This document shows, piece after piece, positions 8,105 to 18,372 of a DNA stretch of 64,000 nt. The notes beneath the pieces are model-generated. The model was not told the DNA's origin, made no database searches, and saw only the letters and a list, made by a program, of their open reading frames with translations. The translations under genes were made by a program, and so were the position numbers. Within the stretch, counting starts at the first letter, position 1. The number at the start of each line of letters is the position of its first letter. This DNA comes from Bacillus spizizenii TU-B-10 (GTDB taxonomy: Bacteria > Bacillota > Bacilli > Bacillales > Bacillaceae), in NCBI RefSeq assembly GCF_000227465.1, contig NC_016047.1, positions 2,274,857 to 2,338,856 on the forward strand, written 5' to 3'.

Positions 8105-8133
8105 ATTTTAACATGGATGAGAATGATTTTCAA
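8105..8133 (-). promoter_or_regulatory. Sigma-A promoter of the 29-aa gene
   Basis: On the minus strand TTGAAA (8128-8133), a 17-base spacer and TAAAAT (8105-8110) preceded by TG. It begins just beyond the ypbQ stop codon. Confidence 0.75.
8118..8132. promoter_or_regulatory. Fur box
   Basis: TGAGAATGATTTTCA matches the 15-mer TGATAATNATTATCA at all but two positions and covers the -35/spacer of the promoter, where bound Fur would block RNA polymerase. A weaker copy (TGAGAATCTTTTTCA, three mismatches) lies downstream at 8085-8099. Confidence 0.7.
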
Positions 8134-8136
8134 TCT

Positions 8137-8643
8137 CTATTTTATACTGTATTCCTCTAATGCTTTGTCTTCTGTACGTATCCTGACGGTTAACAACACG
8201 GCGTTGACAACGGAAAACAGACACATGGTGACGTACGCTTGGTACAGCAGCGGAATCAATAAGATTTCTAATATAACAACGGTATAGTTTGGATGCTTCA
8301 TCCATTTATAAGGGCCTTTTTTTACAAGCTCCGCACCTGGAACGACAAGGATTTTCGTATTCCAATATGCTCCTAAGGAACAAAGTGCCCAATACCGTAC
8401 TGCCTGCACGCTTAAAATAGCCGCAGCGATACAGATCCACCAGCTTGACGGCTGTTTGTTCATCAGCAGCACTTCCGCAATTAAAGACAGGAAAAAAAGG
8501 ATATGCATGATGATGATATACGGATAGTGGCTCTCGCCGAATTCGATCGCCCCTTGTTTCTTTACCTTTTGTTCGTTTTGTCTGGCTACTGCCATTTCAG
8601 CTGCTCGTTGAGCAATGAGAATGGCGATTAACAACCAAAACAT
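8137..8643 (-). CDS. ypbQ: YpbQ (BpsB), isoprenylcysteine methyltransferase-family membrane protein
   Basis: A 168-residue polytopic membrane protein of the ICMT-like family, with the C-terminal signature GPYKWMKHPNYTVVILE that binds S-adenosylmethionine and substrate. Next to bcsA, it is thought to O-methylate the triketide/tetraketide alkylpyrones made by that enzyme. In an intact locus the bcsA stop would fall three bases before this start; here the frameshifted bcsA frame runs 47 bases into it, which could affect coupling. Confidence 0.85.
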   Translation of the reverse strand: MFWLLIAILIAQRAAEMAVARQNEQKVKKQGAIEFGESHYPYIIIMHILFFLSLIAEVLLMNKQPSSWWICIAAAILSVQAVRYWALCSLGAYWNTKILVVPGAELVKKGPYKWMKHPNYTVVILEILLIPLLYQAYVTMCLFSVVNAVLLTVRIRTEDKALEEYSIK

Positions 8644-9745
8644 GAATCAAGCCCCCTTTTCCCAGTTGAATAACAGCAGCTCTGATGAAAATCCCGGTCC
8701 CTAGTGCGCCAATCAGTCCCCGTTCTGCTTCTTTTTTATGTCCGTTCAGCAGATGCTCTTTGATCACATACAATATTGTGGCTGAAGACATATTTCCGTG
8801 CATTTGCAATATGCTTTGTGCAGATAAAAGCTTTTCTGATGTCAGCTCAAGACTTTTGATGTATGCATCGATCACTTTCTTTCCGCCTGGATGTGCCAAA
8901 AAAACACTGATATCACTGAATGACAGCTGATGTTTGTCTAAAAAAACCTGTACATTCGTTTTGAGCCATTTTTCCACCAAAGTCGGAATATCTCTTGAGA
9001 AAATGACTTTGAATCCTTGCTCAGTAAAGTCCCAGCCCATAACATCTTCTGATTGTTTCATCAACACAGATTGAGAATCTGTTATCTTCGGTACAAGCTT
9101 CAGTTTTGATGTCCTGCGGTCCGCCTTCTCTCCGCATAATAATGCTGCGGCAATGCCGTCGCCAAAAAGCGAAGTGCCGATAAGATTGCTTTTCGTTTTA
9201 TCTTCCGGCTGGAATGTCAGACTGCACAGCTCAGCAGCAATGACAAGCACGAAAGCCTCAGGATACGCTTTGCAGTATTCGGCTGCACGCGCGAGTCCGC
9301 TGGCTCCTCCTGCACAGCCGAGCCCCCAAAGCGGAATCCGCTTCGTATATGGAGAAAACGGGAGTTCATTCATGAGCCGCGCATCGATGCTCGGTGTGGA
9401 AAGGCCCGTGGTGGAGACGAAAAAAACAGCATCCACTTTCTCATAAGGGATGGCTTCTTGAAAAAACTCAGGATGAGAGAGGCACTCGCGAACAGCCTCA
9501 CTACTGTGCTTAAGTGTTTCTTCTATGTATATTTGATTTTTTTCTTCGAAGCTGTGACCCTCTTTATACCATTCAATCGGCTTGACAAATTGTCTTGAGT
9601 GGATTTGCCCATTTTTAAATGAGGTTAACAGCCGGTCAATATCTTTAAAGGAATGCTGAAACATATAGCGGGCGAACTCAGTCGCTCTCTCTTGGTTTAC
9701 ATCGTACGCAGGAAGACTTGTTCCGATGGATAAAATAAACGCCAT
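8597..9745 (-). CDS. bcsA: BcsA (BpsA), type III polyketide synthase with frameshifted C-terminus
   Basis: A chalcone-synthase-like enzyme making alkylpyrones from long-chain acyl-CoA and malonyl-CoA. The catalytic triad is visible: Cys in WGLGCAGGASG, His in FLAHPGGKK, Asn in HGNMSSAT. The start is ATG 9745 behind AAAGAGGTGAT. The last part is abnormal: after GLIGALG the frame reads TGIFIRAAV and runs into ypbQ (382 aa). Removing one base (the T at plus-strand 8698) restores PGFSSELLLF..WEKGA and a stop at 8647, giving the expected 365 residues. The lost GxGPG motif is conserved in the family, so activity may be impaired, or the base may be a sequencing error. Confidence 0.9.
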   Translation of the reverse strand: MAFILSIGTSLPAYDVNQERATEFARYMFQHSFKDIDRLLTSFKNGQIHSRQFVKPIEWYKEGHSFEEKNQIYIEETLKHSSEAVRECLSHPEFFQEAIPYEKVDAVFFVSTTGLSTPSIDARLMNELPFSPYTKRIPLWGLGCAGGASGLARAAEYCKAYPEAFVLVIAAELCSLTFQPEDKTKSNLIGTSLFGDGIAAALLCGEKADRRTSKLKLVPKITDSQSVLMKQSEDVMGWDFTEQGFKVIFSRDIPTLVEKWLKTNVQVFLDKHQLSFSDISVFLAHPGGKKVIDAYIKSLELTSEKLLSAQSILQMHGNMSSATILYVIKEHLLNGHKKEAERGLIGALGTGIFIRAAVIQLGKGGLIHVLVVNRHSHCSTSS

Positions 9746-9792
9746 GCGATCACCTCTTTGCATACATTGTGCCGCAATGATCTTTTTTATAT

Positions 9793-9817
9793 GCAAAAAA
9801 CTCCGCCGCGGCGGAGT

Positions 9818-9818
<1 letters not shown>
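9793..9818 (-). terminator. Terminator of xpt-pbuX
   Basis: AACTCCGCCG/CGGCGGAGTT, a perfect 10-bp GC-rich stem, followed by T6 on the minus strand; it abuts the pbuX stop codon. Confidence 0.88.
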
Positions 9819-11780
<1,962 letters not shown>

Positions 11781-11818
11781 GATATAACAAAAAACCGTAC
11801 ACATGCGGTCTCATTGCT

Positions 11819-11887
11819 CACTCATAGTCGGACATTTACGGTGCCCGGTAGAAACTTGCGTGCCATATCCACGCGATTATATGAGTG
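11819..11887 (-). ncRNA. Guanine-sensing purine riboswitch aptamer (xpt leader)
   Basis: The minus strand begins CACTCATATAATCGCG and closes with ACTATGAGTG (P1). It contains the conserved loops ATATGGCACGCAAG and GGGCACCGTAAATGTCC. The ligand-pairing base in GTCCGACTATG is C, which specifies guanine/hypoxanthine rather than adenine. The aptamer begins about five bases after the predicted transcript start. Confidence 0.96.
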
Positions 11888-11897
11888 TTCTTATGAT

Positions 11898-11925
11898 ATT
11901 GTAATAAATTATATCAAGATTCTAA
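11898..11925 (-). promoter_or_regulatory. Sigma-A promoter of xpt-pbuX
   Basis: TTAGAA (11920-11925), 16-base spacer, TACAAT (11898-11903) on the minus strand. The predicted start near 11891 fits the aptamer position. Confidence 0.6.
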
Positions 11926-11947
11926 TCTCTTGCATAGACGAAAAATG

Positions 11948-11995
11948 AAAATTTCCGAACTTTATTTTCATTTTCTGAAATATCATTCGTCTTTC
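11948..11995. promoter_or_regulatory. Paired PurR boxes upstream of xpt
   Basis: AAATTTCCGAACTTT (about 11949-11963) matches the PurBox consensus AWWWCCGAACWWT. A second, inverted and weaker ATTCGT copy (about 11980-11994) lies 16 bases away, the usual spacing. PurR control of xpt is known in B. subtilis. The rest of the 330-base gap 11716-12046 holds only the riboswitch, promoter and the ypwA terminator. Confidence 0.55.
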
Positions 11996-12011
11996 AAGGA
12001 ATTCCGATCAT

Positions 12012-12044
12012 AAAAGAGCCTGACGGCCGTGCCGCCAGGCTTTT
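12012..12044 (-). terminator. Terminator of ypwA
   Basis: AGCCTGGCGGC/GCCGTCAGGCT stem with a short loop followed by CTTTT on the minus strand. Confidence 0.75.
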
Positions 12045-12046
12045 GA

Positions 12047-13552
12047 TTACGACAGATAAAGATTTGAATATTTGTTTGACAAATATTCAATTAAATAGCG
12101 TACATTCAGCTCTTCTCCTGTTGCATCCTTAATAATGTCTAACGGCTTTTTCCGTTTTCCGTGAATGTGCACCTTTTCCGTCAGCCATTGCTTTATCGGA
12201 TGAAATTCCCCTCTTTCCAAGAGAGTGTCAAATTCAGGAATATCCTCAAGCATTTTTTGTTTCAGCTGAGCCGCATACATGTAACCGAGCGCATAGGATG
12301 GGAAATAGCCGAAATCTCCTCCTGCCCAATGGACGTCCTGTAAAATTCCCTCTGCGTCCGTCTGCGGTGTAATCCCTAAATAATCCTGGTATTTTTGATT
12401 CCAAAGCGACGGCAGTTCTTCCACTGACACTTCATTGCTAAAAATCGCCTTTTCAATTTCATATCGGATGATAATATGAAGAGGATACGTTAATTCATCC
12501 GCTTCAACCCTGATAAATGAAGGTTTTGATTCATTGATTGCCCGGACAAAATCATCCAGAGAGATGTCCTTGAACTGTTCAGGTGATGCTTCTTGAATCT
12601 TCTTATAGTACGGTGTCCAAAAATGCTTGTTGCGGCCGATAAAATTCTCGTAAAATAATGATTGAGATTCATGGATTCCCATTGATGCACCGTCTGATAA
12701 GTTCGTGCCGCTCAGTGCTTCGTCAATATTTTGCTCGTATACCGCGTGGCCACACTCATGAATGGTGCCAAAGATCGCCGTACGAAAATCTTTTTCGTCG
12801 TATCTCGTCGTGACGCGAACGTCTCCGCGGTTCATCGTGGTCGCAAACGGATGAACAGTTTCATCAAGCCGTCCACCATCAAAATCGTAGCCAAGCTCCT
12901 GTAAAAAATACAAGCTGAGCTCTTTTTGCTTTTCTTTAGGGAACGCTTTTGTGATAAAGCTTGTATCTGGTTTATTTCCGGAAGCTGTCACCTGTTTAAC
13001 AAGAGGAATAATCGCTTCCTTAAGCTCGGAAAACAGCTGATCAAGCACCTTTACCGTGACACCCGGCTCAAACAAATCAAGCAATGCATCATAAGGATGC
13101 TCTTGATAACCCCAATACGTAATAAAACGTTTATTGCATTCAATCAGCTGCTCTAAATAAGGGGAAAACAAGCTGAAATCAGATTTTCCTTTCGCTTCTT
13201 CCCACGCAGTTTCTGCCTTTGAACACAGAATTACGTATTCCTTGTATTCAGCCTCAGGGATTTTTTTATTCTCTTCATACTCTTTTTTCGCCAGCTCTAC
13301 TGCCTTTTTCGTATCTTCAGACAAGTCATCAAATCGTTCATACAGGGCATCGATTAGCTCCTTCATCCGATCTGATGTCTGGATATTGAATATATCTGTT
13401 GAAAGCTGGCCGATGCTTTCGGCACGGTCCTCTGAGCCGTTTTTTGGCGCGCCTGTTCTGGAGTCCCAGTGCATTAACGCAACTGCTTCGCTATAATGTG
13501 AGATTCTTTTTAAAAGATCAAAAAATTCCTTTTCATATGTATGTATCTCCAT
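12047..13552 (-). CDS. ypwA: YpwA, M32 family metallocarboxypeptidase
   Basis: A 501-residue zinc carboxypeptidase of the Taq family (M32). The zinc motif HECGH is clear near residue 240, within IHECGHAVYEQN, followed by the downstream Glu region GIHESQSLFYEN. Such enzymes remove C-terminal residues from peptides in the cytoplasm; no signal peptide is present. The start at 13552 is chosen because AGGGAGG lies eight bases before it; the ATG two codons upstream is too close to that site. It is a single gene. Confidence 0.9.
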   Translation of the reverse strand: MEIHTYEKEFFDLLKRISHYSEAVALMHWDSRTGAPKNGSEDRAESIGQLSTDIFNIQTSDRMKELIDALYERFDDLSEDTKKAVELAKKEYEENKKIPEAEYKEYVILCSKAETAWEEAKGKSDFSLFSPYLEQLIECNKRFITYWGYQEHPYDALLDLFEPGVTVKVLDQLFSELKEAIIPLVKQVTASGNKPDTSFITKAFPKEKQKELSLYFLQELGYDFDGGRLDETVHPFATTMNRGDVRVTTRYDEKDFRTAIFGTIHECGHAVYEQNIDEALSGTNLSDGASMGIHESQSLFYENFIGRNKHFWTPYYKKIQEASPEQFKDISLDDFVRAINESKPSFIRVEADELTYPLHIIIRYEIEKAIFSNEVSVEELPSLWNQKYQDYLGITPQTDAEGILQDVHWAGGDFGYFPSYALGYMYAAQLKQKMLEDIPEFDTLLERGEFHPIKQWLTEKVHIHGKRKKPLDIIKDATGEELNVRYLIEYLSNKYSNLYLS

Positions 13553-13627
13553 ATCCATTCCCTCCCTATTCTAGCCGTTCCATTACAGGCTAATGGAAGG
13601 GGGTATGAAAGTCAACTTGTTTGTATA

Positions 13628-13656
13628 AGAGGCTGCCGGCATTTGGCGGCAGCCTT
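13628..13656 (-). terminator. Hairpin downstream of kdgT
   Basis: AGGCTGCCG/CGGCAGCCT stem about seven bases from the kdgT stop. The T-run on the minus strand is weak (CTCTTAT), so termination may be partial. Confidence 0.55.
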
Positions 13657-13662
13657 CTTTGT

Positions 13663-14655
13663 TCAGTTGATTGTCATTTGATTTTTTGGCGGCGGTGTTT
13701 TCCGTTTTTTCTCATTGATTTTTTTATCCACCCATACTGTTGCCAGCGGGGTTAACAGCGAGGTGACGATAACGCTTGTCGCTATGATTGCGGTTGCTGA
13801 TTCGGCAACTGGCGCAAACGAAGCATTCGCTTCCGCTAATGCGTATGGCACGGCTACAGCTGCCCCCGCCGTAGAAGAAGCCGCCACTCCCGCGACACCA
13901 TCTCCCCGCGCGACAAAACGATCAAGCAAAAACAAGGAGCTTCCCGATAAAATGACGACAGAAACACCGATAAAAATGCCGAGAAGCCCTGATTGGATCA
14001 GCATTCCAAAATTCAAGGTGTTTCCGAGGGAAAAGGCAAAAAACGGGATGATCGCCGGTACAACCTTGCTGAATAAGTCTCTGAGGTCATGATCAAGATT
14101 TCCAAGTATACACCCGAGTAAAAACGGGATGACTGTCGCTGCCAGTGTTTCCCACGGAAATGCGGCAAGTCCCGTCACACCAAACGTCACCATGGTCATA
14201 AAAGGCCCTGATTCTGTACTAATAAACGCGAAAGCGCCAGCATCCTCTTTTCTTCCCATATGATTCATGAGCGCCAAATACAGGCCGCCGTTCGTTTCAT
14301 TCATCACTGCGACAATTGCTAAAACAGAAAGACCTGCAAAGAAGCCGGATTGTATGCCTTCATCAGGTATAAATTGCGCTGCGATCACGCCAAGCAGCGC
14401 CGCAAATCCGACCTTCCCCAATAATAATGTGATTCCTTTCCTTGCGATATAGCCTGAAGAACGAAAATCAATCGTCGCTCCTACGCAAAAAATAAAAACA
14501 CCCAGTATCGGCAGCGTTCCGGTAATCAAAGCACCCGTAAACCCTCCAAAGAACTCCGCTGTTCCAGGCGCAAACGTATTGAGCGCTGCTCCCAGAAACA
14601 GCGGAATAATCATCATTCCGCCAGGTACCCGTTCAATTGTCGCTTTGATTTTCAT
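13663..14655 (-). CDS. kdgT: KdgT, 2-keto-3-deoxygluconate permease
   Basis: A 330-residue inner-membrane transporter of the KDGT family with about ten hydrophobic segments and a basic C-terminal tail (KKINEKKRKT). It imports 2-keto-3-deoxygluconate from pectin breakdown. The ATG is preceded by GGAGGATGGGAG. It is the last gene of kdgRKAT, 43 bases after kdgA. Confidence 0.9.
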   Translation of the reverse strand: MKIKATIERVPGGMMIIPLFLGAALNTFAPGTAEFFGGFTGALITGTLPILGVFIFCVGATIDFRSSGYIARKGITLLLGKVGFAALLGVIAAQFIPDEGIQSGFFAGLSVLAIVAVMNETNGGLYLALMNHMGRKEDAGAFAFISTESGPFMTMVTFGVTGLAAFPWETLAATVIPFLLGCILGNLDHDLRDLFSKVVPAIIPFFAFSLGNTLNFGMLIQSGLLGIFIGVSVVILSGSSLFLLDRFVARGDGVAGVAASSTAGAAVAVPYALAEANASFAPVAESATAIIATSVIVTSLLTPLATVWVDKKINEKKRKTPPPKNQMTIN

Positions 14656-14698
14656 ATGTGGATTCTCCCATCCTCCGGTTATGAAAAAACAATCTCAC

Positions 14699-15289
14699 TT
14701 ACACTTGGAAAACAGCCTGCAAATCATCTTTTGAACAGCTGCCCAGCTGGCTTCCGACGCCGACGGCGCCAGCTCCGGCTTTGAGCCAATTCGGCACTTC
14801 AGACGGATGTATCCCGCCTGTCGGAATAAAGGTCACCTGCGGGAAAGGGCCCGCTAAATTTTTCATAAATGGGATGCCAAACACACCGCTTGGGAATAGC
14901 TTCAATGTAGTAAAACCACATGTCAGCGCTTGCATGATTTCGCTCGGAGTCAATACGCCAGGGATATAATGTGTCTTTAAAAAAGAAAGGTGTTCAGCAA
15001 GGTCAGCTGAAAAACCCGGACTGACAATAAACTGTGCGCCAGCCTCAGCAGCTTCTCCCGCTTGCTGTGCAGTGATGACCGTGCCCGCGCCGATTAAGAT
15101 ATCTTCTCTATTACGGAAGGAATCGATAATATCTGAAGCCCCAGGCGTCGTATAAGTCACTTCAACCGCACGAATCCCTTTATCTAGTAAACTCTCAATC
15201 TGCTGACAAGCCTCCTGTTTATCATTTGAGCGGATGACTGCAATCAGCCTTGCTTCTTTCAGACGGTTTTCAACGATTTTAGACTCCAT
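14699..15289 (-). CDS. kdgA: KdgA, 2-keto-3-deoxy-6-phosphogluconate aldolase
   Basis: A 196-residue class I aldolase of the KDPG/KHG family that splits KDPG into pyruvate and glyceraldehyde 3-phosphate. Signatures are GAGTVIT and the Schiff-base lysine in TTLKLFPS, with the phosphate-binding PTGGI further on. AAAGGGG precedes the ATG, which sits one base after the kdgK stop, implying coupling. Confidence 0.93.
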   Translation of the reverse strand: MESKIVENRLKEARLIAVIRSNDKQEACQQIESLLDKGIRAVEVTYTTPGASDIIDSFRNREDILIGAGTVITAQQAGEAAEAGAQFIVSPGFSADLAEHLSFLKTHYIPGVLTPSEIMQALTCGFTTLKLFPSGVFGIPFMKNLAGPFPQVTFIPTGGIHPSEVPNWLKAGAGAVGVGSQLGSCSKDDLQAVFQV

Positions 15290-15290
15290 A

Positions 15291-16265
15291 TTAATAATCC
15301 CCTTTCTTTTGGTAAACCGTTCTTTGAGCAGATAAATACGCGGCTAATTTCTCCCTGGTCGGCAGGCCGTCCATATCCCCCGGTGCCTGCACTTGCAAAG
15401 CGCCAATCGCATTTCCCCTTTGCACCGCATCCTTGTACGATAAACCGTCGAGGATACCACTGATCACACCGACTGCAAATCCGTCTCCGGCACCGACTGT
15501 ATCAACCACCCGGTCGACCCGGAAGCCTTCTGCAAATCCTTCACTTGTCTTCGTTTTAAAGTAAGCGCCTTCTTTTCCGAGTTTAATAGCGACAAAGCTT
15601 ACACCTTTTTTCAGATAATAGTCTGCAATGCCTTCAGGTGTTTTTTCTCCGGTCAATAGCTCTCCCTCTGCGATCCCCGGGAAAAACCAGTCTGCAAGCC
15701 CAGCCAAATCATTGATTGTGTATACCATTGTTGCTTGATCAGGCCAAAGTGAAGCTCTCAAATTGGGGTCGAGTGAAATCGTCTTCCCGGCGTTTCTCAT
15801 GTCGTTCATAACATGATACGTGAAGTCTTTCATATCGGCTGATAAGGCAGGCGGAATACCTGTTACATGCAAATGGCCTGCGGATTGAAAATAATCTCTC
15901 GGATATTCAGCAGAAGTTAATGTGCTTGCAGCTGAGTTTTTCCTGTAATAGGTAACTTGCGGATCGCCTTCTTTCACTTTTGACTTCAGCAGTAGACCAG
16001 TGGGATTTCCGTCCTGCGAGCGGATCACGCGGGACACATCCACTCCCTCTTTTTTAAGCTCCTGTAAAATAAATGTTCCGAGCTGATCATTGCCTACCTT
16101 GCTCATCCAGCCCATCTGAAATCCGAGTCTGGCCAGGCCGCAAGCGACATTGCTTTCCGCTCCGGCCAGCCCTTTAGAAAAAGTGGATACTTCATGAAGG
16201 CCTCCATACTCATTTGCGTAAAACATGGCCATCGATTCCCCGAATGTCACCGCATCAAGCTTCAT
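15291..16265 (-). CDS. kdgK: KdgK, 2-keto-3-deoxygluconate kinase
   Basis: A 324-residue PfkB/ribokinase-family sugar kinase making KDPG for KdgA. The C-terminal anion-hole and catalytic base motif DTVGAGDGF is present, as is the N-terminal [17 protein letters not shown]. The ATG follows AGGAGG. It lies between the regulator kdgR and the aldolase kdgA in one operon. Confidence 0.92.
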   Translation of the reverse strand: MKLDAVTFGESMAMFYANEYGGLHEVSTFSKGLAGAESNVACGLARLGFQMGWMSKVGNDQLGTFILQELKKEGVDVSRVIRSQDGNPTGLLLKSKVKEGDPQVTYYRKNSAASTLTSAEYPRDYFQSAGHLHVTGIPPALSADMKDFTYHVMNDMRNAGKTISLDPNLRASLWPDQATMVYTINDLAGLADWFFPGIAEGELLTGEKTPEGIADYYLKKGVSFVAIKLGKEGAYFKTKTSEGFAEGFRVDRVVDTVGAGDGFAVGVISGILDGLSYKDAVQRGNAIGALQVQAPGDMDGLPTREKLAAYLSAQRTVYQKKGDY

Positions 16266-16302
16266 CTCTTCCTAACCTCCTCTTAGTTGAGGGCACCTAG
16301 GA

Positions 16303-17322
16303 TTAAAGTGACTGTCTCATGATGACTTCTGCCTCTAATTCAATGGTTTGAGGCGCTCCCTTGTCACCTTCAATCCTTTTTAATACACGTTCCATCGCCG
16401 TCCTGCCCATATCATGTGACGGCTGGGCGATCGTTGTAATGCCCGAACCAATCAGTTTATACCATTCCGTATCATCAAACCCAGCAATCCCTATATCTTG
16501 AGGGATGCGCAGGCCAAGCTCTTCCATACAGCTGATGATTTTCAGCATAATTAAGCCGTTCAAAGCCAGAATCGCTTTTTTTTGCTCCGGCATCTCCTTG
16601 TGAAAAGAACGAAGCGCCACCTTAAGCTTCTCCTTGTTTTTCACGTCAATTTCATACATTCTTACAAGCCCGTTCGCATTTTGGGCCGAAGCCATTTCCT
16701 GATACACAGCTGCTCTTTCTGCACGAGGGCTGATTGATGAAATCGGTTCGGTAAACAGCGCGACATCAGTGTACCCTTTGCTGTAAATCTTCTGAAGAAT
16801 CTCTTTTGTGATCCTTCTGTTGTCAGTTGTTACCGTATCCAGTTTCAGATCCGGAAGTTTCCGGTCAATTAATATCGTTGGAATTTGCTGTTCGGCAAAG
16901 GCGTGCAGCACATCCTTGTTTTCTCCGGTTGCGTTTAAAATCAGCCCTTCAACCGAATGGGCTTCAAGCTTTAAGAGCATTTCCCGCTCTTTTTCAGGAC
17001 TGTTATCTGTGTTGCACACCATAATGCTGTAGCCATATTGATCACAAACCTCTTCGACTCCCCTGAAAGCCGCGACCGAAAAAGGATTTGTAATGTCAGC
17101 TACAACAAATCCGATTAATTTGCTTTTTTTTATTTTCAAACCTTGTGCCATTTTACTTGGTCGATAATTCAATTCTGCAATTGCCTTTTTAATGTTTTTC
17201 ACTTTTTCAGGAGAAATCGCATCAATTTTTCCGTTGATATAGCGGGAAACTGTCGATTTCGAAACTCCTGCATATTCAGCTACGTCTTTGATGGTCGTAT
17301 GGCCAGTTGTTTTCTTTTTCAT
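16303..17322 (-). CDS. kdgR: KdgR, LacI-family repressor of pectin-sugar genes
   Basis: A 339-residue regulator. The N-terminal helix-turn-helix and hinge helix are typical of LacI (TIKDVAEYAGVSKSTVSRYI), followed by a periplasmic-binding-protein-like effector domain. In B. subtilis it represses both its own operon and kduID, induced by galacturonate-derived intermediates. Two LacI-type palindromes lie in the divergent intergenic region, one near each promoter. Confidence 0.92.
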   Translation of the reverse strand: MKKKTTGHTTIKDVAEYAGVSKSTVSRYINGKIDAISPEKVKNIKKAIAELNYRPSKMAQGLKIKKSKLIGFVVADITNPFSVAAFRGVEEVCDQYGYSIMVCNTDNSPEKEREMLLKLEAHSVEGLILNATGENKDVLHAFAEQQIPTILIDRKLPDLKLDTVTTDNRRITKEILQKIYSKGYTDVALFTEPISSISPRAERAAVYQEMASAQNANGLVRMYEIDVKNKEKLKVALRSFHKEMPEQKKAILALNGLIMLKIISCMEELGLRIPQDIGIAGFDDTEWYKLIGSGITTIAQPSHDMGRTAMERVLKRIEGDKGAPQTIELEAEVIMRQSL

Positions 17323-17348
17323 TCAAGTGCTCCTGTATCTCATATATT

Positions 17349-17362
17349 TGAAACCGATTTCA
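17349..17362. promoter_or_regulatory. LacI-type operator (KdgR or CcpA/cre) near kdgR
   Basis: TGAAACCGATTTCA is a complete match to the cre consensus TGWAANCGNTNWCA and is symmetric apart from purine/pyrimidine swaps. It lies downstream of the kdgR -10 and could be bound by KdgR, CcpA or both; sequence alone does not decide. Confidence 0.65.
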
Positions 17363-17378
17363 AAACCGTTACAACAAA

Positions 17379-17384
17379 AGAATA
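17379..17384 (-). promoter_or_regulatory. -10 region of the kdgR promoter
   Basis: TGGTATTCT on the minus strand is an extended -10 type element; the -35 (about TTTCCA, 16 bases upstream) is weak. Confidence 0.4.
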
Positions 17385-17444
17385 CCATATTTTTAAAATT
17401 TGGAAAGAGTTTTTTTAATAATGTGCTTATTCACAATTTTCCCG

Positions 17445-17473
17445 TTGACTCTTTTCACTATTTATCCTAAAAT
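17445..17473 (+). promoter_or_regulatory. Sigma-A promoter of kduID
   Basis: TTGACT (17445-17450), 17-base spacer, TAAAAT (17468-17473). The predicted transcript start falls at the second operator. Confidence 0.75.
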
Positions 17474-17479
17474 TTTCTT

Positions 17480-17493
17480 TGAAACCGTTACCA
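17480..17493. promoter_or_regulatory. LacI-type operator at the kduI transcript start
   Basis: TGAAACCGTTACCA differs from the cre/LacI consensus at one position. It covers the predicted start site, an ideal place for KdgR repression. Confidence 0.6.
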
Positions 17494-17543
17494 AAATATT
17501 TTCATTCAAGTGATGCCGAAATCCTAACCAAGGGGGAAATACA

Positions 17544-18371
17544 ATGGAAAACCGTTATTCTGTACACCCTGAACAAGTAAAACGCTTTACAACAGAGGAG
17601 CTTCGCAGTCATTTCTTAATGGATACTTTATTTACGGAAAACAAACTTACGATGTATTACTCACATGAAGACCGGGTTGTCATCGGCGGCGCCGCTCCTG
17701 GGCAAAGTGACCTGAAGCTTGATGCCGGGGATTTCCTTAAAACAGATTTCTTTTTAGAACGGCGTGAAATCGGGATTATTAATGTCGGCCAGCCTGGCGC
17801 TGTCAGGGTTGGTGATGATGAATATGTGCTTCAAACAAAGGATTTTCTCTATATCGGAATGGGCAATCAGGATGTAGCATTCACAAGCCTGAACGGAGAA
17901 CAAGCTAAGTTTTACTTCGTCTCCGCTTGTGCCCATCAAAGCTATCCGACGCAAAAAGCCGCTCTTTCTGAACTGACACCGGACCGGCTTGGCGATGATG
18001 CAGCGTCTAACGTCAGAAGCCTGTACAAAGTCATTCATCAAGATGGCATTAAAAGCTGTCAGCTTATGATGGGAATTACGATGTTAGATCAAAACAACAA
18101 TTGGAATACTATGCCGGCACACGTCCATGACCGCCGGATGGAGGCTTATCTTTACCTTGATCTTGAGAAGGATTCGAAGGTGTTTCACTTCATGGGCCAG
18201 CCGGACGAAACCCGCCACCTAGTTGTCGGAAATGAGCAGGCTGTCCTTTCTCCTGCTTGGTCTATTCACTCTGGCGCAGGAACATCAAACTACAGCTTTG
18301 TGTGGGCAATGGCTGGAGAAAACTACACATTCACGGACATGGATGTCGTTCCGATGGATGGGCTGAAATAA
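17544..18371 (+). CDS. kduI: KduI, 5-keto-4-deoxyuronate isomerase
   Basis: A 275-residue cupin-fold enzyme converting 5-keto-4-deoxyuronate (DKI) to 2,5-diketo-3-deoxygluconate. The zinc ligands are visible in PAHVHDRRMEAYLY (two His and Glu), with a further His near IHSGAGTS. AAGGGGG lies before the ATG. It diverges from kdgR and forms an operon with kduD one base later. Confidence 0.93.
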   Translation: MENRYSVHPEQVKRFTTEELRSHFLMDTLFTENKLTMYYSHEDRVVIGGAAPGQSDLKLDAGDFLKTDFFLERREIGIINVGQPGAVRVGDDEYVLQTKDFLYIGMGNQDVAFTSLNGEQAKFYFVSACAHQSYPTQKAALSELTPDRLGDDAASNVRSLYKVIHQDGIKSCQLMMGITMLDQNNNWNTMPAHVHDRRMEAYLYLDLEKDSKVFHFMGQPDETRHLVVGNEQAVLSPAWSIHSGAGTSNYSFVWAMAGENYTFTDMDVVPMDGLK

Positions 18372-18372
18372 G

